Notes: generated by a model from the letters alone, not told the origin. 64,000 nt of DNA from Nostoc calcicola FACHB-3891 (GCF_014697355.1 NZ_JACJRQ010000032.1:1-64000), one strand, 5' to 3'. Counted from the stretch's first letter, positions 27,757 to 36,977 are shown. A program made the numbers and translations.

Positions 27757-28245
27757 TCAACTCTCAGGTAAACTGGCAAACGCTTCTTCAACTAACTCCT
27801 TTGCCTTAGCATCCAAACGCAGCCAATCTACTTCACCGAGTTCATCAATTAAACTAGTATCAATATTAGCCGCTTCCAATTCTTGGTTGTATTTAATAAA
27901 ACACACTTGATAACACAACTCCCACAAATCGATACTCGCTTGTTGCTGTTGACGCTGCAAAAGTAAATGATATCCTGGATGGGGCATCGGCAGACGAGCC
28001 AGAGTCTGTCTGATTTCATCTGCTTCTTCGGGCGTTGCAGCTTCCATTGCTTGCAACAGTTGAGTCACCAATGCCTTGATTTCATCAGTGGTGTTAGGCG
28101 GCCAAATCAGGACATCATGGTAAGTTCCCGTCCAAGAAGACTCATCAAGCTGTTTGCGGATATTGTCGATAACGCGAATGAAAGCAGGTTGCATGAGGAT
28201 TTCAGCTTGCTGCCATGCAACTGAGTTAGTTATTTTAGGTGGCAT
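27757..28245 (-). CDS. Conserved hypothetical protein
   Basis: 162 residues, soluble, mostly helical, acidic. I do not recognise the family. Visible features are a tryptophan-rich middle (SSWTGTYHDVLIWPPNTTDE), a PMPHPGYH segment and an acidic C-terminal end (ELGEVDWLRLDAKAKELVEE). No membrane segment or signal. It is convergent with the dynamin-like gene and divergent from the Ser/Thr kinase gene at 28409, so could share regulation with the latter. Codon use looks like its neighbours. Confidence 0.65.
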   Translation of the reverse strand: MPPKITNSVAWQQAEILMQPAFIRVIDNIRKQLDESSWTGTYHDVLIWPPNTTDEIKALVTQLLQAMEAATPEEADEIRQTLARLPMPHPGYHLLLQRQQQQASIDLWELCYQVCFIKYNQELEAANIDTSLIDELGEVDWLRLDAKAKELVEEAFASLPES

Positions 28246-28408
28246 TGGTAATAAACAGGGGCACTAAAAGAGAAATAAACAGTCTGCCTTTATTAAAAAG
28301 CTGCGTTTTTAATCTAAATCTTTTTTCAAGATAGCGGATTTCATTGAAGAAAATTTGGAGATATTTATTACTAGCGCAAAAATTAGGTGATAACTCTGGG
28401 GAGGGAAT

Positions 28409-30340
28409 ATGATAGGCAAGTTACTAGACCATCGTTACCAAATAATTCGAGTCCTGGCGACGGGAGGATTTGGTCAAACCTACATTGCTGAAGATACTAG
28501 GCGGCCTGGTAACCCTATTTGCGTTGTCAAGCATCTCAAACCCGGAACTGACCCCAGAGTTTTTGCTACAGCTAAACGTCTGTTCAACAGTGAAGCCGAA
28601 ACCTTAGAAAAACTCGGTCATCATGACCAGATACCCAGGCTATTGGCTTACTTTGACGAAAACCAAGAATTTTATTTAGTACAAGAATATATAGAAGGAC
28701 ATACCCTAGCTGAGGAACTTCTAGCTGGTAAGCGCTGGAGTGAAAGCCAAGTAATTCAACTGTTACAGGAAATTTTAGGGGTTCTCGAATTTGTCCATCG
28801 CCAAGGCGTAATTCACCGCGACATCAAACCAGATAATATCATTCGTCGTGCCTCAGATAATAAATTCGTTTTAGTAGATTTTGGGGCAGTAAAACAACTG
28901 CGTACCCAAATGGTAACAGTTGGCGGACAAGCTTCTGCCACAGTGGTTATTGGCACTCCTGGCTATATGCCCACAGAACAAGGGCAAGGTAAACCCCGCC
29001 CCAACAGTGATATTTACTCCTTGGGGATTATTGCCATTCAAGCATTAACAGGATTGCCAGCAACAGAATTGCAAGAAGACCCAGAAACGGGGGAAATCAT
29101 CTGGCGGCATTCAGTAACTGTGAACCATCGCCTGGCGGCAGTGTTGACTAAGATGGTACGTTATCACTTCAAAGACCGCTACCAAAGTGCCACAGAAGCA
29201 CTGCAAGCATGTAAAGACGCGATTAATCCTGTAGCTGCACTTTCCACATCTCAAGAATCTGTACAAAATTCCAGCTACCAAGGAACTAAACCGCGATCAC
29301 AAGCAGTATCTCGCCAGCAAACTCTTGCAGTTGCACCACCAAATCGTGTCCCGCCTAAACCTGTGCGTCAGAACTCTAGCAAATCCGACCCATGGCCAAT
29401 ATTAATTGGCATATTGTTGGCGGGTGGCGCTGCTGCTTTAGTTGCAAATGTATACCCAAATCTGAAAAATTTAGCTCCTAATTTTACAGGTAATGATACT
29501 GCTTTAGCAAATAAATGCTCGGCTGTTGTCGTAGGGAATTCTAATATCCGTTCTGAACCTAGTTCAATAAATTCTGACAATATTTTGCAAACCCTTGGTG
29601 ATAATGCCAGCTTCGAGGTGACTGGCAAGCAAACAAAACGAGGTTGGGTAGAAGTTAAACTCAAATCTGGACGTTTGGCTTGGGCACACTCGGATGTCAT
29701 AGCCAATAGAGGAGAATGGGCTTCTTGTCTGCGGGAAAAGGGCATTGCAACTAAGACGATAGATGATAGTACCTTAATTACTACTCGACCAATTCCCCAG
29801 GCAAAACCAAAATCTCAAGATGTAGTAAGTTCATCACCAGACAAATCAAAAACCTCAACTGTCGGCACTGGAAAATCAGAGCAATCGCAGCCTAGTGATA
29901 ATAGTGCCAAAGTTTTAGAACAAGCACAAAAGAAGTATGAATCAGGAGATATCGTTGGAGCGATCGCACTTTTAAAATCCATTCCGACAACTGCTGCTTC
30001 TGATATCCAAGAGACGCGCAAAGTCATCGCCCAGTGGCAAGAAGATTGGGCTAAAGCTGAGGCGTTATCTAATGAGATCAACAAAGCAATAGATGATGGA
30101 AAATGGGATAAAGTTTTAGATTATAGAAACCATCCAGAAAAGTTGCCCAATACTCAATATTGGCGAAATAAAATAGAACCCTTGTTTCAACAAGCAGCGG
30201 AAAATCTGGCAAAACAAGTACTAACTAAAGTAGACAATCAAGGTAATCAGAAGAATCCCGCAAAAGAAGTTTCTAATACCAAACAACCTGCCACCACAGA
30301 GAATCCCAATGCCACAGAAACTCCTAAAGGTAGTTTGTAA
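28409..30340 (+). CDS. Ser/Thr protein kinase with membrane anchor and SH3 domain
   Basis: 643 residues. Hanks-type kinase domain in the first 265: glycine loop ATGGFGQTY, invariant lysine in CVVKHLK, catalytic HRDIKPDN, DFGAVKQL and GTPGYMPTEQ activation segment. A membrane helix lies near 327-347 (ILIGILLAGGAAALVANVYP). Beyond it a bacterial SH3 domain (about 368-442) and low-complexity linkers with a helical C-terminus. The SH3 part probably faces the periplasm and may sense wall material or a ligand. Its neighbours downstream are a Trypco1-type gene and a caspase-like gene, but REP palindromes separate them. Confidence 0.92.
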   Translation: MIGKLLDHRYQIIRVLATGGFGQTYIAEDTRRPGNPICVVKHLKPGTDPRVFATAKRLFNSEAETLEKLGHHDQIPRLLAYFDENQEFYLVQEYIEGHTLAEELLAGKRWSESQVIQLLQEILGVLEFVHRQGVIHRDIKPDNIIRRASDNKFVLVDFGAVKQLRTQMVTVGGQASATVVIGTPGYMPTEQGQGKPRPNSDIYSLGIIAIQALTGLPATELQEDPETGEIIWRHSVTVNHRLAAVLTKMVRYHFKDRYQSATEALQACKDAINPVAALSTSQESVQNSSYQGTKPRSQAVSRQQTLAVAPPNRVPPKPVRQNSSKSDPWPILIGILLAGGAAALVANVYPNLKNLAPNFTGNDTALANKCSAVVVGNSNIRSEPSSINSDNILQTLGDNASFEVTGKQTKRGWVEVKLKSGRLAWAHSDVIANRGEWASCLREKGIATKTIDDSTLITTRPIPQAKPKSQDVVSSSPDKSKTSTVGTGKSEQSQPSDNSAKVLEQAQKKYESGDIVGAIALLKSIPTTAASDIQETRKVIAQWQEDWAKAEALSNEINKAIDDGKWDKVLDYRNHPEKLPNTQYWRNKIEPLFQQAAENLAKQVLTKVDNQGNQKNPAKEVSNTKQPATTENPNATETPKGSL

Positions 30341-30400
30341 TATCACAGTTGCTTAATAGCAGTTCCCATTCAGATGCGGTACAACATTGTATTGCCAGGT

Positions 30401-30429
30401 GTAGGGGCACGGCACTGCCGTGCCCCTAC
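30401..30429. repeat. REP palindrome
   Basis: Half-site GTAGGGGCACGGCA with its complement around one central base. Same family as the palindromes in the 35.6-36.1 kb array. Confidence 0.85.
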
Positions 30430-30503
30430 AGGTGTACTTTACGCTTGTCGAGAAACGCTATACCAAGTTGTTTACAGTAATTTTCAGGGAATTAAAACAT
30501 ATA

Positions 30504-30531
30504 GTAGGGTAGCACAGCTGTGCTACCCTAC
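30504..30531. repeat. REP palindrome (GTAGGGTAGCACAG type)
   Basis: Perfect 28-bp palindrome, half-site GTAGGGTAGCACAG. Identical copy at 44998-45025 and a near copy at 53844-53871. Confidence 0.85.
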
Positions 30532-30546
30532 ACATACATCTGCTAT

Positions 30547-30882
30547 TTATGGGTTCTTGTCTGGAAACTTATATTTAACCTCAATTTCAAAATTACTCTC
30601 CGCCGAACCTTCAGTCAAAAACGGAATGCCAGTTTTACCACCCAGCTTGATGCCAAACTTAACTGTTACCTCCTCAGCGTCAGGTAAATTCTTGAATGCA
30701 CCAACAGCTAACTTGGCATAATTACGAATCTTGCCCTGAAATTCCTGAATGTTCAGCGTGGGTAAACCATCACGGTATCCAGGTTCCTCTTCTTCTGGAA
30801 CCTCAGAGGCGGTATTTGATTCTACGTAGATTTCGTACTCTTCATCGTCTTCTTTGATGATTAAACGTTGTACTTCTGACAC
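30547..30882 (-). CDS. Trypco1 / CU044_2847-family protein
   Basis: 111 residues. It reads as the trypsin-co-occurring domain 1 family: an N-terminal strand pair (RLIIKEDDEEYEIYVES), a middle helix (FQGKIRNYAKLAVGAFKN) and the C-terminal EVTVKFGIKLGGKTGIP with GSAESNFEIEVKYKF. The domain is known from predicted conflict and cell-death systems next to proteases and NTPases, where it may couple a sensor to an effector. Here it is divergent from the caspase-nSTAND-WD40 gene with only about 70 bases between starts, so the two very likely share a promoter region. Confidence 0.8.
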   Translation of the reverse strand: MSEVQRLIIKEDDEEYEIYVESNTASEVPEEEEPGYRDGLPTLNIQEFQGKIRNYAKLAVGAFKNLPDAEEVTVKFGIKLGGKTGIPFLTEGSAESNFEIEVKYKFPDKNP

Positions 30883-30951
30883 AATAACCTCAGTTACTCT
30901 TTAAGTTATTCTTGGTAATATTATGTAAAAACGGATGCCAAGTTAGATTAT

Positions 30952-33900
30952 ATGGCTAGATATGCGCTGGTGTTGGGAATTGCTAAGTATGACAATTTCA
31001 CCAACCTACCAAAGGCTGTCAATGATGCTGAACAAATCGCCCAACTGCTGCGCGAACAAGGTCGGTTTGATGTTCAGCCTTTGCCCAGCAAGTTAATCGA
31101 GAGTGAGAATCGCTGGCAAATTACACTAGATAAAAAATTAACAGGTAAAGAACTCGGACAAGCACTGAGAATATTTTTGTTAGAAAAAGCCAAAGGTGCA
31201 GAGGCATTAATTTATTTTGCCGGACATGGATTTGAAGCACCCAGCCTGACAGGTGAAGCGAAAGGGTATTTGGCAACATCGGATTGTCACAAAGATGGAC
31301 AAAATGCGATCGCCTTTGATGATCTCAACACTTTAATCGCTAAATCTCAACTCAGTAGCTTAGTGGTATTGTTGGACTGCTGCTATGCTGGGTCTTTATT
31401 AGAGAGGAGTTTTATCAAGTCTGGTTTCTCAGTTTTCAACAGCAAACAAGACTACAGCTTAATTACAGCCTCTCGTGCCTTTGAAAGGGCGCGTGAAGAT
31501 ACCGAAGGTGGAATTTTCACCAAAGCAATTCTCAAAGGACTTGCTGAAGATAAAGCTGATGAAGCTACCGGCGAAATTAATGTCAATGACTTGATGAGCT
31601 TCATTTCACGGGAACTCAAAGGAAGTGGACAAGAACCGATTTATATGGGCGGTGGTAGGTCAATTCCTTTGGTTTGGTATCCACCCAAGAATTTAGTAAT
31701 TATTACAGAAGTGCTTGAGGAATGTCCCTATCGGGGCTTAGAAGCTTTTGACAAGCAACACGCAAAATTCTTTTTTGGTCGTCAAAAAGTAGTTAACCAT
31801 ATTCAACAGAAACTCGACTTAGCTAAATTTGTCCCCATCATTGGCGCGTCGGGGAGTGGTAAATCTTCAGTAGTACGGGCGGGTTTGATTCCACAATTAG
31901 ATGAGAGTGAGTGGCAAGTTTTAGAACCAATTAAACCAGGATTTGAACCTTTAAATAATTTGCGTGGAGCTTTTAAACAATTTTTCCAAGGGGCTAAAAA
32001 AGAGAAAGAACTGAAGGATTTAATTGAAAATGACGCGAATAATTTACTTGCAATTATTGAAAATATCCCTGGTTCAGCAAAACTTTTGTTGGTAGTGGAT
32101 CAATTTGAGGAAGTATTTACTGGCGGTGCTAGTCTACAAGAAAAGCAGAGATTTATTGATTTGCTGACTCAGGTAGTAGAAATTACCGATTCACGGTTAG
32201 CAGTTGTGATTACCATGCGAGCGGATTTTCTCGAACCCTGTTTGCAATATCCCTCGCTGACTCAGTTAATTCAAACCCAGGCAGTTTTTATGCCGCCTTT
32301 AGCCGGAGTTGATTTAAAGGACACGATCGCCGAACCAGCCAAACTTCAAGGTCATAGTGTTGAAGAACGGCTAGTACTGAAGATTTTAGAAGATGTGAAA
32401 CAAGAACCAGGGTTTTTGCCTCTGTTGGAGTTTGCTTTAACTAAACTCTGGGACAAACGCGATCGCAACAAACATCAACTCACCCTAGAAGAATATGAAA
32501 AATTGGGAGGATTAACAGGGGCGTTGAATCTCCATGCAGAAAATGTTTATCTTTACCAAGATTTTAAGGAGGAATTCCCAACCCAAGGACGCACTCAGCA
32601 GGAGAAAGAATGGATTGAGCGAATTTTTCTGCGCTTAGTGCGAACGGGAGAGGGAGAAAAAGACACCCGACAGCGCCAACCAAAAGCCACGCTATTAAAT
32701 ATTGCAGGTGATGACGCCAATCAACAGCAAGAACTTAGTGAGTTGTTAGATGGCGAAGCGGGATTAGTTAAGGGACGCTTGTTAGTTACAGGGAAAGATG
32801 AAAAGGGAGAAGCCTGGATTGATTTAGCCCATGAAGCTTTAATTGAAGGTTGGCAGCAGTTTGCCGAGTGGCGACAACAAGATCGAGATTTGCGACGATT
32901 GAGCGACAGATTAGAAGATACTCGGCGGGAATGGTTGAATAAAAGGAAGGATGAGAAATATTTAATGCAAGGGGGATTGCTGGCGGAAGTGAGAGATAGC
33001 TGGCAACAATTGCAAGTCTATTTACAATCACCCCAAGAAGATGAGGATTTCTACAAACGCAGTGATGTCCATGAAAAAGACCGTATTGCCGAACTAGAAA
33101 GAGCGCTTACTGAATCACGATTGCGAGAAAAGGCGGCGAGGGTAGAGAATTTATTGACTTTCCAACCTCTAGATAGTCTAGTTTTGGCAATTCAACTTAT
33201 GGGTGAGAATCAAGAGAAACTACCCCGGCAGATTCTCGCACCAGTTCAAAACAGTTTGATTCGGGTGATGAATAAAGTAAGAGTCTCCATTCCTTTCCAT
33301 ATTCATGAGAATGATGTTTCTTGCGTCGCAATCAGTGCTGATGGGCAGACAGTTGTCAGTAGTGGTACTCATGGCACAGTGCGGTTGTGGAATCGCCAAG
33401 GTCTTCCCTTAGCTGAACCCTTCCGTGGTCATGAGGGTTATGTCAAATCTGTCGCCATCAGCGCTGATGGGCAGACGATTGTCAGTAGCGGTACTGACGG
33501 CACAGTGCGGTTGTGGAACAGCCAAGGTCTTCCATTAGCTGAACCATTGCCTGGTTATGAGAGTTATGTATTCTTACCTGTCGCAATCAGTGCCGATGGG
33601 CAGACGATTGTCAGTGGCGGTGAAGACGGCATGGTGCGGTTGTGGAACTGCCAAGGTCTTCCCTTAGCTAAACCATTGCGTGGTCATGAGGGTTATGTCT
33701 GGTCTGTTGCCATCAGCGCTGATGGGCAGACAATTGTCAGTGGCGGTAAAGACGACACGGTGAGGTTGTGGAACCACCAAGGTCTTCCCTTAGCTGAACC
33801 CTTCCGTGGTCATGAGGGTTATGTCTGGTCTGTCGCTATCAGTGCTGATGGGCAGACGATTGTCAGTGGTGGTGAAGACGGTACGGTGCGGTTGTGGAAC

Positions 33901-35184
33901 CAGCAAGGGAAGACTTTGGCTGAACCATTGCGTGGTTATGAGGGTTATGTGAGGTCTGTCGCCATCAGCGCCGATGGGCAGACGATTGTCAGCGGCGGTG
34001 AAAACGGCACGGTGCGGTTGTGGAACCAGCAAGGGAAGACCTTGGCTGAACCATTGTTTGGTGATGAGCGTATCGTTAATTCTGTGGCCATCAGCGCTGA
34101 TGGGCAGACGATTGTCAGTAGCGGTCAAGATGGCACGGTGAGATTGTCGAACCACCAAAGTCTTCTCTTAGCTGAACCATTGGGTGGTCAGGAGAGTTTT
34201 GTCTGGTCTGTGGCCATCAGCGCCGATGGGCAGACGATTGTCAGTGGCGGTGAAGACGGCACGGTGCGATTGTGGAACCAGCAAGGGAAGACCTTGGCTG
34301 AACTATTGTTTGGTCATAAGCGTGCTGTCAGGTCTGTCGCCATCAGCGCCGATGGGCAGGCAATTGTCAGTGGTGGTGAAGGCGGCACAGTGCGGTTGTG
34401 GAACTCTCAAGGTCTTGCCTTAGCTGAACCATTGGTTGGTCATAAGCGTGCTGTCAATTCTGTCGCCATCAGCGCCGATGGGCAAACAATTGTCAGTGGC
34501 AGTGAAGACGGCATGGTGAGGTTGTGGAACCCCCAAGGTCTTGCCCTAGCTGAACCATTGGTTGGTCATGAGGGTTATGTCTGGTCTGTCGCAATCAGTG
34601 CCGATGGGCAAACAATTGTCAGTGGCAGTGAAGACGGCATGGTGAGGTTGTGGAACCCCCAAGGTCTTGCCTTAGCTGAACCATTGCGTAGTCATAAGAG
34701 TGCTGTCAATTCTGTCGCTATCAGTGCTGATGGGCAGACGATTGTCAGTGGCGGTCGTGACGGCACAGTAAGGTTGTGGAATTGCGAAGGTCTTCCCTTG
34801 GCTGAACCATTGCGTGGTCATGAGGGTTATGTCTTATCTGTCGCGATCAGCGCTGATGGGCAGACGATTGTCAGTGGCGGCCGTGACAACACAGTGCGGT
34901 TGTGGAATCGTCAAGGTCTTCCCTTAGCTGAACCATTGCGTGGTCATCAAGGTGGTGTGTATTCTGTTGCCATCAGTGCTGATGGGCAGACAATTGTCAG
35001 TGCGGGTCGTGATGGCACAGTGCGGTTGTGGCGGGGTGGTTGGCGTGGATGGTTGCAAGTTTGTTGCGACAGGTTGCGTTATCATCCCATCTTCACCAAT
35101 CCGCAAACAGAGGAAACAAAAGCCGCTTGCGAAGTCTGCCGTAAATATGTTTGGAGTAAAGAAGTAGATAAAAGCGGGGATTAA
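30952..35184 (+). CDS. Caspase-like protease fused to nSTAND NTPase and 14 WD40 repeats
   Basis: 1410 residues. Residues 1-235 are a C14 caspase-like peptidase: catalytic H92 in YFAGHGFE and probable C144 in LDCCYAGS. The nSTAND1-type NTPase starts at CPYRGLEAFD (about 260), with Walker A GASGSGKSS near 300 and Walker B LLVVDQFEEVF. From about 780 to 1375 come 14 WD40 repeats of 42 residues, each with VAISADGQTIVS and GTVRLWN; 14 equals two seven-bladed propellers. The short tail holds CEVC. The repeats are nearly identical in DNA, so they expanded recently. The architecture is that of an NLR-like regulated protease: propeller senses, NTPase assembles, caspase executes. Triggers and targets are unknown. 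Confidence 0.95.
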   Translation: MARYALVLGIAKYDNFTNLPKAVNDAEQIAQLLREQGRFDVQPLPSKLIESENRWQITLDKKLTGKELGQALRIFLLEKAKGAEALIYFAGHGFEAPSLTGEAKGYLATSDCHKDGQNAIAFDDLNTLIAKSQLSSLVVLLDCCYAGSLLERSFIKSGFSVFNSKQDYSLITASRAFERAREDTEGGIFTKAILKGLAEDKADEATGEINVNDLMSFISRELKGSGQEPIYMGGGRSIPLVWYPPKNLVIITEVLEECPYRGLEAFDKQHAKFFFGRQKVVNHIQQKLDLAKFVPIIGASGSGKSSVVRAGLIPQLDESEWQVLEPIKPGFEPLNNLRGAFKQFFQGAKKEKELKDLIENDANNLLAIIENIPGSAKLLLVVDQFEEVFTGGASLQEKQRFIDLLTQVVEITDSRLAVVITMRADFLEPCLQYPSLTQLIQTQAVFMPPLAGVDLKDTIAEPAKLQGHSVEERLVLKILEDVKQEPGFLPLLEFALTKLWDKRDRNKHQLTLEEYEKLGGLTGALNLHAENVYLYQDFKEEFPTQGRTQQEKEWIERIFLRLVRTGEGEKDTRQRQPKATLLNIAGDDANQQQELSELLDGEAGLVKGRLLVTGKDEKGEAWIDLAHEALIEGWQQFAEWRQQDRDLRRLSDRLEDTRREWLNKRKDEKYLMQGGLLAEVRDSWQQLQVYLQSPQEDEDFYKRSDVHEKDRIAELERALTESRLREKAARVENLLTFQPLDSLVLAIQLMGENQEKLPRQILAPVQNSLIRVMNKVRVSIPFHIHENDVSCVAISADGQTVVSSGTHGTVRLWNRQGLPLAEPFRGHEGYVKSVAISADGQTIVSSGTDGTVRLWNSQGLPLAEPLPGYESYVFLPVAISADGQTIVSGGEDGMVRLWNCQGLPLAKPLRGHEGYVWSVAISADGQTIVSGGKDDTVRLWNHQGLPLAEPFRGHEGYVWSVAISADGQTIVSGGEDGTVRLWNQQGKTLAEPLRGYEGYVRSVAISADGQTIVSGGENGTVRLWNQQGKTLAEPLFGDERIVNSVAISADGQTIVSSGQDGTVRLSNHQSLLLAEPLGGQESFVWSVAISADGQTIVSGGEDGTVRLWNQQGKTLAELLFGHKRAVRSVAISADGQAIVSGGEGGTVRLWNSQGLALAEPLVGHKRAVNSVAISADGQTIVSGSEDGMVRLWNPQGLALAEPLVGHEGYVWSVAISADGQTIVSGSEDGMVRLWNPQGLALAEPLRSHKSAVNSVAISADGQTIVSGGRDGTVRLWNCEGLPLAEPLRGHEGYVLSVAISADGQTIVSGGRDNTVRLWNRQGLPLAEPLRGHQGGVYSVAISADGQTIVSAGRDGTVRLWRGGWRGWLQVCCDRLRYHPIFTNPQTEETKAACEVCRKYVWSKEVDKSGD

Positions 35185-35271
35185 TGAGAACAAAACAGGA
35201 GAAATCAAGCTTTAATTTCCAATGTTGAGGCTCAGAACTCCACTTTTTACCTTCAGAACTAAAAACTTCCT

Positions 35272-35439
35272 GTTCAAAACGAAAACGTTCCTGTTCAAAA
35301 CGAAAATGTTCCTGCTCAGAACGAAAACGTTTCTGTTCAAAATGAAAACGTTCTTGTTCAAAATGAAAACGTTCTTGTTCAAAACGAAAACGTTCTTGTT
35401 CAAAACGAAAATGTTCCTGCTCAAAACGAAAACATTCTT
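35272..35439. repeat. 8 x 21-bp tandem repeat
   Basis: Eight 21-bp units close to GTTCAAAACGAAAACGTTCC plus T, with the unit in a stop-free frame encoding a 7-residue EQERFRF-like repeat on the minus strand. A related 21-bp repeat lies at 40327-40389. I see no ribosome site or conserved flank, so I do not call a gene. Confidence 0.85.
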
Positions 35440-35556
35440 GTTCAGAACTGCAACAACCGAGTTCCAAGGGTGAATGATGGTGATTACAGGGCAAATATTT
35501 TCTTTACCATCCCATCTTCACAAACCTGAAAACTCAAGCTAACACAAATATCTGGC

Positions 35557-35583
35557 GTAGGGGCACAACATTGTTGTGCCCTG
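35557..35583. repeat. REP palindrome (GGGGCACAACA type)
   Basis: GTAGGGGCACAACATTG paired with its complement TTGTGCCCT. The same variant occurs inside the RAYT coding sequence at 36460-36485. Confidence 0.8.
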
Positions 35584-35640
35584 ATAGAACTGTTCACCGC
35601 CGCCAAGATTTTATTTGTAATTTCCCGTAGAGGAATTAGT

Positions 35641-36140
35641 ATTATTCAAATGTAATACGCACTGTGCAAAACAATATTGTTTTTTGTTGAGATGACAGAT
35701 GGGTTGGAGGGCACGGCAATGCCGTGCCCCTACGTTGATATGGGCGTAGATAAGAATCAATGAGTAGTATTCAAATGTAATAGGCACTGTGCAAAACAAT
35801 ATTGTTTGTCGTTGAGATGACACATGGGTTGGAGGGCACGGCATTGCCGTGCCCCTACGTTGATATGGGCGTAGATAAGAATCAATGAGTAGTATTCAAA
35901 TGTAATACACACTGTGTAAAACAATATTGTTTGTTGTTGAGATGACAGATGGGTTGGAGGGCACGGCAATGCCGTGCCCCTACGTTGATATGGGCGTAGA
36001 TAAGAATCAATGAGTAGTATTCAAATGTAATACGCACTGTGTAAAACAATATTGTTTGTCGTTGAGATGACACATGGGTTGGAGGGCACGGCAATGCCGT
36101 GCCCCTACGTTGTGTATGTGGGCGTAGATAAAAATCATCG
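35641..36140. repeat. 4 x 125-bp tandem array with REP palindromes
   Basis: Four units of 125 bp (starts 35641, 35766, 35891, 36016) differ at only a few positions. Each holds ATTCAAATGTAATA, ACAATATTGTTT and a GGGCACGGCAATGCCGTGCCC palindrome-like core, then GATATGGGCGTAGATAA. The array ends about 45 bases before the RAYT start codon. Minus-strand frames here only translate the repeat. Confidence 0.92.
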
Positions 36141-36183
36141 ATTAAAATACACAGATATTGCTAATAATTGTATGTAAAAACCA

Positions 36184-36780
36184 ATGCCCTATGATCCACA
36201 AAAACACCACCGCCATTCTATTCGCTTGAAAGAGTATGATTACACCCAACCTGGTGCATATTTCATCACCATTTGCACCAAAGCGCGGCAATGTTTATTT
36301 GGTAATGTGGTTAAGGGCGGAATGCAATTAAATTCTTTAGGTCATATTGCCTTCAACTGCTGGCAAACAATACCCGATCATTTTCCCCACATTGAATTAG
36401 ATCTCTTTGTAGTCATGCCTAACCATTTACACGGCATCTTAATCATCACCAACAAACCCGTAGGGGCACAACATTGTTGTGCCCTCAATCAAGATGTTGA
36501 CTCCAACACAGAAAAATTCGCTAAACCTGTAAATGGTTCTATTTCTACAATTATTCGCAGCTATAAAGGCGTTGTCAGCAAACGCATTAATATAATTTGG
36601 CAGACCAAAGGACAATCAATCTGGCAACGCAATTTTTACGAACACATTGGCAGAGAGGAAAAATCTGTAGATAACATCCGAGAATATATTTTAAATAATC
36701 TCCAGCGTTGGGCAGATGATCCAGAAAACCCGCAACATAATTCTGACGATCGAGATTTGCTTTTTGATATTCCTTTTTGA
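36184..36780 (+). CDS. REP-associated tyrosine transposase (RAYT)
   Basis: 198 residues, IS200-like Y1 (HUH) family. Visible: RLKEYDYTQPGAYFITICT near the start, the metal-binding VVMPNHLHGI, and the conserved C-terminal block NFYEHIGREEKSVDNIREY then ILNNLQRW, which contains the candidate nucleophilic tyrosines. RAYTs are domesticated transposases that mobilise or maintain REP palindromes. A REP palindrome lies in frame in its own coding region (36460-36485), encoding PVGAQHCCAL in the linker between the HUH motif and YKGVVSKRIN. The 4 x 125-bp REP array sits just upstream. The frame is intact, so it may be active. Confidence 0.92.
   Translation: MPYDPQKHHRHSIRLKEYDYTQPGAYFITICTKARQCLFGNVVKGGMQLNSLGHIAFNCWQTIPDHFPHIELDLFVVMPNHLHGILIITNKPVGAQHCCALNQDVDSNTEKFAKPVNGSISTIIRSYKGVVSKRINIIWQTKGQSIWQRNFYEHIGREEKSVDNIREYILNNLQRWADDPENPQHNSDDRDLLFDIPF
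36460..36485. repeat. REP palindrome inside the RAYT gene
   Basis: GTAGGGGCACAACATTG and its complement, in frame and read through as PVGAQHCCAL. It occupies a variable linker, so the insertion need not abolish function. Confidence 0.85.
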
Positions 36781-36835
36781 TTAAAAATCGTGTGATATTT
36801 CATAAATATCAATTCGCGTTGGGATGCAACAATTG

Positions 36836-36864
36836 GTAAGGGCACGGCAATGCCGTGCCCCTAC
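36836..36864. repeat. REP palindrome downstream of RAYT
   Basis: GTAAGGGCACGGCA and complement to CTAC, one mismatch. With the upstream array it brackets the RAYT gene. Confidence 0.8.
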
Positions 36865-36977
36865 AAGCAATTCTTCGGCTTTCTGGTTTAAGCCTTTCAT
36901 GCACCAGAGTTCAGCGCGATTGCTTCTTCAGCCAAAACCAATACTGTAAACTGGAATTATCTTGTCAGCGATCGCTA

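Noticed and set aside
30374-30721. 115-residue plus-strand frame
   Set aside because: It translates a REP palindrome and then lies antisense to the Trypco1 gene.
35093-35494. 133-residue frame with EQERFRF heptads
   Set aside because: The repeat is open by chance of its composition and the frame overlaps the end of the caspase gene. Kept only as a DNA repeat.
35611-36094. Three overlapping minus-strand frames with GARHCRAL and MCHL-type pieces
   Set aside because: They translate the 125-bp tandem repeat; no ribosome site, and the same peptide appears wherever a REP occurs.
35272-36140. CRISPR array
   Set aside because: Units are contiguous 21-bp and 125-bp copies without unique spacers, and no cas gene is nearby.
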